64,000 bases of DNA from Bacteroidales bacterium UBA5429 (GTDB taxonomy: Bacteria > Bacteroidota > Bacteroidia > Bacteroidales > WCHB1-69): assembly GCA_002427605.1 (NCBI GenBank), contig DIRT01000019.1, forward strand, positions 10,419-74,418, written 5' to 3'. Both the position numbers and the translations under genes were made by a program. Of this stretch, positions 46,619-54,406 are shown one piece after another (within the stretch, counting starts at the first letter, position 1; every line of letters starts with the position of its first letter). The notes under the pieces were generated by a model. The model saw only the letters and a program-made list of their open reading frames with translations. It searched no databases and was not told the origin of the DNA.

Positions 46619-46672
46619 CTATATAGATAGAAACAAGTAATTCAATATTAAAACAAATAAAATAGAAAAATC

Positions 46673-47113
46673 ATGAGAAATATAAGAAGATTTAGAAACC
46701 CAAATTTGATGTTGTTTGATCAACTTTTAGGAGATGAGTATTATGGAGGCAGAGAGCCTCGTACCTATCCACAATTTGCATATCCCGCTACCAATATTAC
46801 TGAAGATGGCGATGGCTACCGAATCTATATGGCAGTGCCGGGATTGGATAAAAAGCACATCAAGATAGAACTGGAAAATAACCATATCACCATCGCTTAT
46901 GATGCAGAGAAACAAGATGCTCAAGAAGAGAAAAAGTGCAGATATCTCAGAAGAGAGTTTAATCCCGTATCATTTGAGAGAACATTTGTAATTTCGGATA
47001 AAACAGTTCCTGAGAAAAGTACAGCTAGCTTTAAAGAAGGAATCTTAACCATCTTTATCCCTAAAATTGATCCAAGCGAATTATCTACAATCAGAACCAT
47101 AAAAATAAAATAA
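46673..47113 (+). CDS. Small heat-shock protein (Hsp20), first of tandem pair
   Basis: The 146-residue ATP-independent holdase has an alpha-crystallin domain at about residues 38-135: DGYRIYMAVPGLDKKHIKIELENNHITI, the YLRREF and FERTFVI strands, and GILTIFIPKID. The C-terminal IKIK supplies the I-x-I oligomerisation motif. Such proteins bind unfolding proteins under stress. The second Hsp20 starts 53 nt downstream, and the two are only moderately alike, so they may form mixed oligomers. A sigma54-like promoter lies ~55 nt upstream. Confidence 0.93.
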   Translation: MRNIRRFRNPNLMLFDQLLGDEYYGGREPRTYPQFAYPATNITEDGDGYRIYMAVPGLDKKHIKIELENNHITIAYDAEKQDAQEEKKCRYLRREFNPVSFERTFVISDKTVPEKSTASFKEGILTIFIPKIDPSELSTIRTIKIK

Positions 47114-47155
47114 ATATAACCAATAAACAAAATTAATTAACAACTTTAAAAAAAC

Positions 47156-47161
47156 AGGAGG
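47156..47161 (+). promoter_or_regulatory. Perfect Shine-Dalgarno AGGAGG of the second Hsp20 gene
   Basis: AGGAGG with a 5-nt spacer to ATG 47167. Most genes in this window lack an SD, as is usual in the phylum, so this site stands out. Confidence 0.7.
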
Positions 47162-47166
47162 AATAT

Positions 47167-47613
47167 ATGACACTAGTAAAAAGAAATGAAGAGTATCCCG
47201 TATGGAGTACATTTTTTAACGATTTTTTCGGAAGAAACTTTTTAGATTTAACATCCAGAAGTTTTTCAAAAACCAACACTACACTTCCATCAGTAAACAT
47301 TATGGAAGATGAAGACAAATATCTTGTAGAGGTGGCAGCACCCGGTTTTGTGAAAGAGGATTTTGATCTTAAATTGGAGAACAACGTATTGACTATCTCA
47401 TCCGACAAGAAAGAAGAGAATGAAGTGAAAGAGGGTGAGTGCTACAGCAGAAAAGAGTTTAGTTATCAATCATTTAGCCGTTCTTTCTCATTACCTGATA
47501 CCATCCAGGTTGACAAAATTGGAGCGAAATATGATAAGGGTATCTTAACCGTTACGCTACCCAAAAGAGACGAAGCGAAACCAAAACCTGCACTACAGAT
47601 TGAAATCAAGTAA
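47167..47613 (+). CDS. Small heat-shock protein (Hsp20), second of tandem pair
   Basis: The 148-residue alpha-crystallin-domain protein has an N-terminus of TLVKRNEEYPVWSTFFNDFFG, the domain NIMEDEDKYLVEVAAPGFVKEDFDLKLENNVLTI in parts, the SRKEFSYQSFSRSFSLPD loop and GILTVTLPKRDE. The C-terminal LQIEIK carries the I-x-I motif. It is closer to the classical IbpA/Hsp20 form than its upstream partner. It has an unusually strong Shine-Dalgarno sequence, which may give it higher or differently timed translation. A terminator follows. Confidence 0.95.
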   Translation: MTLVKRNEEYPVWSTFFNDFFGRNFLDLTSRSFSKTNTTLPSVNIMEDEDKYLVEVAAPGFVKEDFDLKLENNVLTISSDKKEENEVKEGECYSRKEFSYQSFSRSFSLPDTIQVDKIGAKYDKGILTVTLPKRDEAKPKPALQIEIK

Positions 47614-47625
47614 AAAATCGAAATC

Positions 47626-47677
47626 GAACTATCTAAAGAGGGACTGTCTTATTAGGAGATAGTTCCTCTTTTTTTTA
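47626..47677 (+). terminator. Terminator after the Hsp20 pair, with an alternative hairpin
   Basis: AAGAGGGACTGTCT (from 47636) pairs imperfectly with AGATAGTTCCTCTT before eight T, giving a terminator. The same AGATAGTTC (47657-47665) also pairs perfectly with GAACTATCT (47626-47634), which would exclude the terminator stem. Confidence 0.7.
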
Positions 47678-47681
47678 ATTT

Positions 47682-47945
47682 TAAAGGCGGAAGGCGGAGG
47701 GCGGAAGGCGGAATGAATTCCAATTACGAATTACGGGTAAAAAATTTAAATTGAACGTGGCTGTAGAGACGCAATGCATTGCGTCTCTACGACCATATAC
47801 GCATCGCATAATTTAAATACGTAATTCGTAATTCGTAATTGATCCTGCATATCTAATAAGTTATAGTTTTGAGAGTGGGGAAATAAAATGACTGAAAAGG
47901 GAAGTTTTATCTGCCCCCCAATTTTTTTTATTTCATAATAAAAAC
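47682..47945 (+). repeat. Composite intergenic repeat, copy 3, with GTAGAGACGC palindrome
   Basis: GGCGGAA heptamers (47684-47713), AATTACGA octamers (~47720-47735), a perfect 28-nt palindrome of the GTAGAGACGC family (47763-47790), CGTAATTC octamers (47820-47840), box 1 AATTGATC (47837-47844), 25 nt, box 2 AGAGTGGGGAAAT (47872-47884), 26 nt, box 3 CTGCCCCCC (47911-47919) and an A/T tail. It fills most of the 389-nt gap before the LuxE-like gene. Confidence 0.8.
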
Positions 47946-47967
47946 AATCAAAATGAATAAAAAACCT

Positions 47968-47975
47968 TAAATTTG
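47968..47975 (+). promoter_or_regulatory. -7 box TAAATTTG of the LuxE-like gene
   Basis: TAnnTTTG match 28 nt before the ATG at 48003, immediately after the composite repeat. Confidence 0.5.
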
Positions 47976-48002
47976 CAGGTTGGTATGGAATGAAATTAAA
48001 CT

Positions 48003-49004
48003 ATGACAAAAGAGGCGATTTTTGAGATTAATAGTTCTGAAGCATTTTTAGAAGCTGCTTTGGAACTATTTGTGTATCAGTACGATAATAATGCGGTTTA
48101 TGGTGAATTTTGTCGTAGAATAGGCTTGCATGATCCGAAAAGGGTACAGCGGTTAGATCAGATTCCGTTCCTGCCGATCTCTTTTTTTAAGACCCATAAA
48201 ATCAGAACCGGGACTTTTGATCCGGAAATGGTTTTTGTGAGTAGCGGTACCACCGGAACCGGTGATTCTCAGCACTTTATCCGTTCTCTCAAACTTTATG
48301 AGGATGCTTTCAATCACTCTTTTGCCCATTTTTACGGGGATCCTTCGGAGTACACGATACTGGCGTTGCTGCCGCACTACTTGGAGCGTCAAAACTCTTC
48401 TCTGCTCTACATGATGGATTACCTAATTCGCCATTCTGAGTCCCCTCACAGCGGATTTTATCTCTATAATCATCAGGATCTGTTTTATCATTTGGAAATG
48501 TTAAAAAAGGGGGCAGGAAAAGTATTGCTTTTCGGAGTTACCTTCGCCCTGCTCGATTTTGAAGAGCACTATGCACTCGATTATCCTGACCTGATTGTTA
48601 TGGAAACGGGCGGAATGAAAGGAATGCGCACTGAATTGGTGAAAGAGGAGGTGCATGCACGACTCAAAAAAGGGTTTGGTGTGGAAAAAATCCATTCCGA
48701 GTACGGCATGTGTGAACTGACCTCTCAGGCGTATAGTCTGGGGGATAACCTCTTTCAGACTCCCCCCTGGATGAAAATGATCGTCCGGGATCAGAAAGAA
48801 CCGCTCCCATCACGCGAAACGGACGCTGTTGAAAGAGTGGAACCCACTACAGGCGTAATCAATATTATCGATTTAGCCAATCGCGATTCCTGTGCTTTTA
48901 TTGCGACTGAAGATTTGGGTAGAAGAACTCCTGAGGGCGCTATTGAGCTGTTAGGTCGTGCAGATTACACCCAGGTGAGAGGATGCAATCTGCTGGTGAT
49001 TTAA
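48003..49004 (+). CDS. LuxE/acyl-protein synthetase-like adenylating protein
   Basis: The 333-residue protein belongs to the LuxE/PaaK-type adenylate-forming group: QIPFLPISFFKTHKI, the phosphate-binding loop VSSGTTGTGDSQH, METGGMKGMR, EYGMCELTSQAY and LGRADYTQVRGCNLLV. LuxE activates a fatty acid and transfers it to a carrier or reductase. No luxC/luxD or other lux genes are present, so luminescence is not implied. A role in activating an acyl or aryl acid for lipid or cell-wall modification is more likely. It stands alone, convergent with the exporter operon. Confidence 0.82.
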   Translation: MTKEAIFEINSSEAFLEAALELFVYQYDNNAVYGEFCRRIGLHDPKRVQRLDQIPFLPISFFKTHKIRTGTFDPEMVFVSSGTTGTGDSQHFIRSLKLYEDAFNHSFAHFYGDPSEYTILALLPHYLERQNSSLLYMMDYLIRHSESPHSGFYLYNHQDLFYHLEMLKKGAGKVLLFGVTFALLDFEEHYALDYPDLIVMETGGMKGMRTELVKEEVHARLKKGFGVEKIHSEYGMCELTSQAYSLGDNLFQTPPWMKMIVRDQKEPLPSRETDAVERVEPTTGVINIIDLANRDSCAFIATEDLGRRTPEGAIELLGRADYTQVRGCNLLVI

Positions 49005-49023
49005 ATTGTTCCTTCCTCGTTAA

Positions 49024-50400
49024 TTAGAAGGAGTATTTTGCTTTGATGACAAACATATCATAATCCTGGATGGCACTGAACATTCCTGCTCCTTTCCCTT
49101 TCATCCATATATAAGAGAGCGTGATAGCCACCTCCGGAATCGGATTGTAGATTATTTCAGGCATATAAACGAGGGAGTAGTTCTCTTTGACTTCTTTCCA
49201 GTTATTGACAATGAAAGCGCCACTTAAAGGCACTACGGATAGTTTGCCGTCAAAGAAAGGATGATTATACTGCACAAAGAAGTAATCGTTCAATTCTCCC
49301 TGTCCTCTTTCATGGAAGAACCCGTGCATCCATTGAAGGTTAATGTAGCCACCTTTGGGAAAATGGTAGTCTGTTCCCAAAATCCATTTCACATAAGGCT
49401 CATTTTTACCTATGACCAAAGAGTCGGTTATGGTGGGATCCATAGTAGGCACAATATTCCTCACGATAGTCTTGACATAGAGGTCTTTATCCAGTTTGGT
49501 GATGGCTGCCTCTCCCCAGAAACCCATTCCCCCAATATTGGTCGAGAAGTCAAGCCCAAAGACATGATGTCGAATAAAGGAGAGTTGGGCTTCTACATCG
49601 ATATAGGTGTACCAAGGATAGATGTTAATCCCGGGAGTTACATCCACTTGCGTTAATTCGGGGATTCCATTGACTCCGTACAGATAGCTGGCTGAGAAAT
49701 CAATACCTTTGATGTGTCCTTTGAGTCTGAACCCGAGTGTGGATTGATCTTTAAACCTGAAAGCGGGCTGATTGAGATGAATATTGAGCGAGTTCAATGT
49801 AACATCTTCAGGCACTTCAAATTCAGGCATAAGCGCATTGGCGAATACTCCTGCCGGCAGGTTGACCGGTTGGAAAAAGGGCATCCAGACCCCTTGAATA
49901 GAAAAATCGCCTTTGAAATAGTAGGTCAGGTTCACCGCATCCGATCCTCGATGGCGTCCCATATCGAAAATATCCTCAACATCTAAGGGATTGAGATTAT
50001 CGGTGGGGTTCATTTTATCGGCAGTACCCCACGCAATACGTTGTCTCCCTATTTTGAGATCCAGATTTTCGAAAAGGAAATCATCCACCTGAAAGTAGGC
50101 TTCTCTCAGCTGAATATTGAACGGGTCAATTTTCTCATTATTAAAGAGAGAACCCATTTCATTATATTTCGGGACACCGAAATTACGAGCCCAGAGGTTA
50201 GCGTAGAATTTCCCACGGTTCACCTTTTTTTCCAATTTGAGGTCTAATCGTGTTTCATTCCATATCCAACCACTATCCACACTGGTTGTTACACGCTGGT
50301 CTGTGGAAATTGTCCCGTAAATTTTTAAAGCAGACTCCTCCTGTGCTTTACCAAGCAGGTAGAGGAGGAGTAAACTGCTTATGAAAATCCATTTTTTCAT
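49024..50400 (-). CDS. Outer-membrane beta-barrel protein (DUF1302-like) of a lipid-exporter operon
   Basis: The 458-residue protein has a signal peptide ending GKAQ (about residue 19). The body is a strand-rich barrel with a DUF1302-like block, LREAYFQVDDFLFENLDLKIGRQRIAWG and ADKMNPTDNLNPLD in sequence, and a final FVIKAKYSF aromatic end as in outer-membrane proteins. It lies 1 nt after the LolA-like gene stop. In proteobacteria DUF1302 proteins travel with DUF1329 and an RND permease, and the gene set here is equivalent. It could form the outer-membrane end of the exporter. Confidence 0.75.
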   Translation of the reverse strand: MKKWIFISSLLLLYLLGKAQEESALKIYGTISTDQRVTTSVDSGWIWNETRLDLKLEKKVNRGKFYANLWARNFGVPKYNEMGSLFNNEKIDPFNIQLREAYFQVDDFLFENLDLKIGRQRIAWGTADKMNPTDNLNPLDVEDIFDMGRHRGSDAVNLTYYFKGDFSIQGVWMPFFQPVNLPAGVFANALMPEFEVPEDVTLNSLNIHLNQPAFRFKDQSTLGFRLKGHIKGIDFSASYLYGVNGIPELTQVDVTPGINIYPWYTYIDVEAQLSFIRHHVFGLDFSTNIGGMGFWGEAAITKLDKDLYVKTIVRNIVPTMDPTITDSLVIGKNEPYVKWILGTDYHFPKGGYINLQWMHGFFHERGQGELNDYFFVQYNHPFFDGKLSVVPLSGAFIVNNWKEVKENYSLVYMPEIIYNPIPEVAITLSYIWMKGKGAGMFSAIQDYDMFVIKAKYSF

Positions 50401-50401
50401 C

Positions 50402-51133
50402 TTAATTGATTAATTTTCTGATTGTAAATTCATCATCTGACAACCCTTGATCATACTTAGGTTGAATCATTTGGATCTGAGTTTTGCTTCCTTTTTTGAG
50501 GTCAAACATGGTAATTTCAGATGCTGACCAATATTTTCCCACTTTTGCAAATGTATAGGTGGTTTCTTTGATTTTTTCATTTTTTTGATCATAAAAATCA
50601 GTAGAAATAGGATAATACTCAGTTTTATGAATTTTGGCTATAATTTTGGAATATGCACTTTTTGTTTTAGGAGTGAGCTCAAGAACATAATATTTGTCAG
50701 TAGTTTCAATCAGTTTGGCATTGTATTTATCACTGAATGGTTGTGCTTGCATATCATCGTAGGAGAAGTCTGTGCCGGCAAATTTTTGTGATTTTACACT
50801 ACTGGAGATGCGTCGTTCTTTTCCAAAAGAGGGTAGATAGATGTACATCACATCATTAGGAAGTGAAAGCATGGCAATACCTGCCTGGGATGCGGGTGAA
50901 GTGAATCGGAATAATCTCATTTCTTGTCCTTTTTGAATAACAGTAGATTCCCGAACCTCCTGTTTCCCGCTTTTAGAAGTGATGATAATCTTGTTTTTAG
51001 CTGAAAGGTCTTTAGCTGAAAACATCACTTGATCTAATTTTTTTAAAATTTCTGTTCCGGTTTGGGCATATCCTTGATATCCCAAGCCTAAGCTAAATAA
51101 AATAGCTAATAGAATGGCTGTTGTTTTTTTCAT
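50402..51133 (-). CDS. Outer-membrane lipoprotein-sorting (LolA-like) periplasmic protein
   Basis: The 243-residue product has a signal peptide ending GYAQ (about residue 24 of the chosen start MKKTTAILLA). The rest is the LolA/LppX-like half-barrel: TEILKKLDQVMFSAKDLSAKNKIII, MYIYLPSFGKERRISSS, FAGTDFSYDDM and TYTFAKVGKYWSASEITMFDLKKGSKTQI in segments. The LppX-type fold carries lipid through the periplasm. It sits between the RND permease and the outer-membrane barrel, exactly where a lipid shuttle would be needed. The start at 51133 is used, since the upstream extension is Lys/Asn-rich and not signal-like. Confidence 0.85.
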   Translation of the reverse strand: MKKTTAILLAILFSLGLGYQGYAQTGTEILKKLDQVMFSAKDLSAKNKIIITSKSGKQEVRESTVIQKGQEMRLFRFTSPASQAGIAMLSLPNDVMYIYLPSFGKERRISSSVKSQKFAGTDFSYDDMQAQPFSDKYNAKLIETTDKYYVLELTPKTKSAYSKIIAKIHKTEYYPISTDFYDQKNEKIKETTYTFAKVGKYWSASEITMFDLKKGSKTQIQMIQPKYDQGLSDDEFTIRKLIN

Positions 51134-51167
51134 AGTTTTGTTTTTTTTATTGTTTTCAATTTTCAAT

Positions 51168-53411
51168 TTATTCTAAGCCTTTGAGACGGCGTCTTTTAAA
51201 TCTCATGTTAATCAGTACCGGTAGTAGTGTCAGTGCTCCAATAGATGAGAAGAGCATCGAGAGGGCGATTAACAAGCCCATATAACGCATAGGAATCAGA
51301 TGCGAGAAGATCAAAATACTAAATCCGACACCCACGGAGATCGCATTGATTAGAATCGATTTTCCGATAATCAGGATTGAACTTTCAGTTGCTTTACCAA
51401 TGTCTCCGGTCTCTTTATAATAGTAGTTGAAGGCGTTCATGGTGTGGATAGAGTAGTCGATACCGATTCCCAGTACAATGCTGGCAACTGAAACGGTGGC
51501 AACATCCAGAGCAATACCGGTAAAGCCCATAAATCCAAAAACAGTGACCACGGTAGCCAGAATCGGTGTGATTCCCATAACTCCGTAAAGTAGCGATTTC
51601 AAAGAGATGGTTACCAGCAACAGAACCAGCACGATAGCGATTTCAAGACTGCCTAACTGACTCTTTAACAAGCTTTTATCCATGTTGACGTAAACGGAAG
51701 GTATTCCACTTATTTCAATTTGGCAATCTTCGGTTTGATGTTCCGCGATATATTGTTCCATATCCTCAATAAACTCCTGAGTATCTATTGTGCTAATGGA
51801 AGCAAAACGGGTTTGAATCAGCGCTTCATCGAGATCATCAGATACCAGTTGTCCCATTATTTCTTGTCCTTCCAGTAAAAACCAAAGCTGCTCAATTTTA
51901 GCCCGATCATCCGGGATTTGTACACCCTCACCCATGGCATCGTTCATCTGTTCAACCAAATCAACAACGGAAGTGATGTTGGAGATATAGGGGTTCTTTT
52001 TCATAAATAGCGCACATTCTTTCATTTTGTGTAGAAATTCCGGATCCTGAACATCACCTTTAAAGCGAACAAAGACCGGTGCAGAGCCTCCAAAATGATC
52101 TTGCAGCGTTTCCTCAGCTAAACGAGTTTCACTCTTTTTGGGGAAGAAAGAGGCTAAGTTGGTGCTTCGGTTAATCAGAAATGTACCTACAATACCAAGT
52201 ACTACGATGGCGCCCCACGTTGCGAGTATATACTTAGGATGTTTCACTACCAGTTTGCTGATAGGTTGGAGTACATAGCGGTTGAGTAGCGGACTTTCAC
52301 TTTTTGTTTTTTTCTTCTTTGGAGGAGCAAAAGAGAGGACTGCCGGAACAAAGGTGAGTGCGAGCAGGAAGGAGAAGAATGTTCCTACAGCGGCGAAAAT
52401 CCCAAAATCCTTAATCATAGTCAGATAGGAACCAAAAATGAAAGAAATAAAACCAAATACAGTAGTTAGTGAGGAGAGAAATACGGGAACGATGAGGTAA
52501 CGGAGTGACTTCACAATACCGGCATGGTAATCCTCCTGCTGATTTTCAGTAACATGGTTGATAACGTGGATAGCGTAAGCACATCCTACGGCAAACAGCA
52601 CTACAGGAATGATTCCTCCAATCATGGTAATGTTGTATCCCAGAATCGACATCAGCCCCAAGGTCCAGGTAATCGCAATACCCACGGAAATGAGTGGTAG
52701 AATCCCCCCCCTAATAGATTTAAAACTTAAAAAGAGAATAATTAAAAGGACCAAAAAGACGGTGGGAATGAGCCAAAGCATATCTTTAAAAATGATATCG
52801 GACAGCTCCATCATCATCATCGGAAGTCCTCCGTAAAGAATCTCCTGATCCAATTGCAGTGCGTTAATCTCTTCTCGAATAACATTTCCCACCTCCTCCT
52901 GATTGACATCAGCAGACATGGTAAATACAATAATTGTAGCTTTATGGTCGGTTGAAACGATCGCACCCTGATACATTTCTTGCTCTTCAACGCGTTTTTT
53001 AAGAGCCTTGAGTTGTTCATCGCTGTAGGGTAGCAGATCAGTATCAACCAGGTGTCCCACTTCAATACCATACTCATCGGAATGGATGTCGATAACGTTT
53101 GTTAAACTGTTAACACTCTCAATTCCATCACTGTTTTGGATTAGTTCAGTAATCGTATTAATATCTGATAAAGTACGGTTGGAGTAAAGGGAATCACTTT
53201 TAATAATCACCACACCCATGGCACTTCCCTGATACTTTTCTCCAATCTCCTTGTAAAGTACGGCAGCAGGATCATCCTCCGGTAAAGAATTGATAATATC
53301 AGAGTTAATTTTGAGGTCCATCATCTTTATTCCCATAAAAACGGTGATGGCAGCAATAATTAGAATGACCAGGTTTCTAAATTGGATAATAAATTTTGAT
53401 ACTTTGTTCAT
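51168..53411 (-). CDS. RND/MMPL-family exporter permease
   Basis: The 747-residue inner-membrane protein has two repeats, each with one helix, a large periplasmic loop and five helices. The GIPSVYVNMDKSLLKSQLGSLEIAIVLVLLLV and VASIVLGIGIDYSIHTMNAF (GxxxDY/D) elements are typical of the MMPL/HpnN subgroup. This subgroup uses proton flow to move lipids or hydrophobic compounds rather than drugs through TolC. It is encoded after a TetR regulator and before a LolA-like shuttle and an outer-membrane barrel, all on one strand with 1-120 nt gaps. Confidence 0.93.
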   Translation of the reverse strand: MNKVSKFIIQFRNLVILIIAAITVFMGIKMMDLKINSDIINSLPEDDPAAVLYKEIGEKYQGSAMGVVIIKSDSLYSNRTLSDINTITELIQNSDGIESVNSLTNVIDIHSDEYGIEVGHLVDTDLLPYSDEQLKALKKRVEEQEMYQGAIVSTDHKATIIVFTMSADVNQEEVGNVIREEINALQLDQEILYGGLPMMMMELSDIIFKDMLWLIPTVFLVLLIILFLSFKSIRGGILPLISVGIAITWTLGLMSILGYNITMIGGIIPVVLFAVGCAYAIHVINHVTENQQEDYHAGIVKSLRYLIVPVFLSSLTTVFGFISFIFGSYLTMIKDFGIFAAVGTFFSFLLALTFVPAVLSFAPPKKKKTKSESPLLNRYVLQPISKLVVKHPKYILATWGAIVVLGIVGTFLINRSTNLASFFPKKSETRLAEETLQDHFGGSAPVFVRFKGDVQDPEFLHKMKECALFMKKNPYISNITSVVDLVEQMNDAMGEGVQIPDDRAKIEQLWFLLEGQEIMGQLVSDDLDEALIQTRFASISTIDTQEFIEDMEQYIAEHQTEDCQIEISGIPSVYVNMDKSLLKSQLGSLEIAIVLVLLLVTISLKSLLYGVMGITPILATVVTVFGFMGFTGIALDVATVSVASIVLGIGIDYSIHTMNAFNYYYKETGDIGKATESSILIIGKSILINAISVGVGFSILIFSHLIPMRYMGLLIALSMLFSSIGALTLLPVLINMRFKRRRLKGLE

Positions 53412-53529
53412 GTTAGTAGTAGTTTTTTCTGTTTTTTCTTTCTGTTTTTATACTTTTTATACTTTTGTTGTTTTTAAGTCAGTTTATAAGTCAAAAAAAT
53501 GGGTTAAAATAATCATTTCATTAATTTTT

Positions 53530-54108
53530 TTAAGGTCTGATACCTTTGATGAGAATTTCAATCAGGTCATCAAAGTGAGGGGCAAATTCTTCAAATCTAT
53601 TTTGTACGAAGAATGATATTTCTGTATTTTTTGAGATGAGAAAGAATACTTCCACAGCCATATTTAAATTTAATTTAGGGTCAACGGCTCCTTCCTCGAT
53701 TCCTTTTTGGACTATATTCTTAAAAAAATTCTTTTCCCACAATGAAAATTGAGTTCTTACATCATCCAGGAAAGCAAAGCGTTCATTCAGGTCAGCTTTC
53801 AGCGTTTCATGATATATTTCCGCTTTAGCCAGCAACTCCATCCGATTTTTTAAGTAGTAAAAAATCAATCTGTCATTGGGACCACTGTGTTCTTTGACAA
53901 CTTCCATCAAACCCGATTTAACACCATCCAATTCTCGCGAAAGTACCTCTTTAAAGAGATCCTCTTTGCTTCTAAAGTGGTAATAGAGAGAGCCTTTTGC
54001 TTTTCTTGCAACTTTCGCAACTTCATCCATGGAAGTTTTGTAAAAGCCATACTTGGCAAAAAGAGTTCCTGCAACCTGAACGATGGTATCTTTCGTACTT
54101 TGTTTCAT
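53530..54108 (-). CDS. TetR/AcrR-family transcriptional regulator
   Basis: The 192-residue protein has the N-terminal HTH signature KDTIVQVAGTLFAKYGFYKTSMDEVAK in two parts, followed by GSLYYHFRSKEDLFKEV, typical of TetR. The ligand domain is helical and not specific. The start at 54108 (MKQSTKD) is chosen. A -7 box at the complement of 54146-54153 lies between it and the more upstream ATG. It probably represses the RND-LolA-barrel operon that follows and may sense a fatty acid or other lipid. Confidence 0.9.
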   Translation of the reverse strand: MKQSTKDTIVQVAGTLFAKYGFYKTSMDEVAKVARKAKGSLYYHFRSKEDLFKEVLSRELDGVKSGLMEVVKEHSGPNDRLIFYYLKNRMELLAKAEIYHETLKADLNERFAFLDDVRTQFSLWEKNFFKNIVQKGIEEGAVDPKLNLNMAVEVFFLISKNTEISFFVQNRFEEFAPHFDDLIEILIKGIRP

Positions 54109-54145
54109 TGTATTTGTCTTTTTATACTGTATTCGTTTTATGGTA

Positions 54146-54153
54146 CAAAAGTA
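54146..54153 (-). promoter_or_regulatory. -7 box TACTTTTG of the TetR/RND operon
   Basis: Complement of CAAAAGTA, 38 nt before the TetR start, in a 298-nt divergent gap that is otherwise AT-rich and shows no gene. Confidence 0.5.
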
Positions 54154-54353
54154 ATACAATAAACGCTCAAATTATTCATTTATTTATTAAAAAAAGTTAA
54201 TTTTTTTTCAACAGATCATTTATTTCCCATTTTTTGGTTTATTATCTTGATTTTTTGGGAGTTATAATCAAGGGAGGAAGGAAAATTATTTTTCACCGGA
54301 AAAATTTCGCTTAATAAAATTATTTTTTTTACAATTGTGTAATCAAAATAATG

Positions 54354-54361
54354 TATCTTTG
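54354..54361 (+). promoter_or_regulatory. -7 box TATCTTTG of the SLC12-like transporter gene
   Basis: TAnnTTTG match 46 nt before the ATG at 54407. A TTG lies 16 nt upstream of it. Confidence 0.55.
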
Positions 54362-54406
54362 CTCGTTCTATTTAGACCTCTTAGGTTGACATAATATGAT
54401 ACATAT

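Noticed and set aside
48003..49004. Bioluminescence gene
   Set aside because: The LuxE-like fold is present, but no luxA, B, C or D homologue is near. The family is used for other acyl activations.
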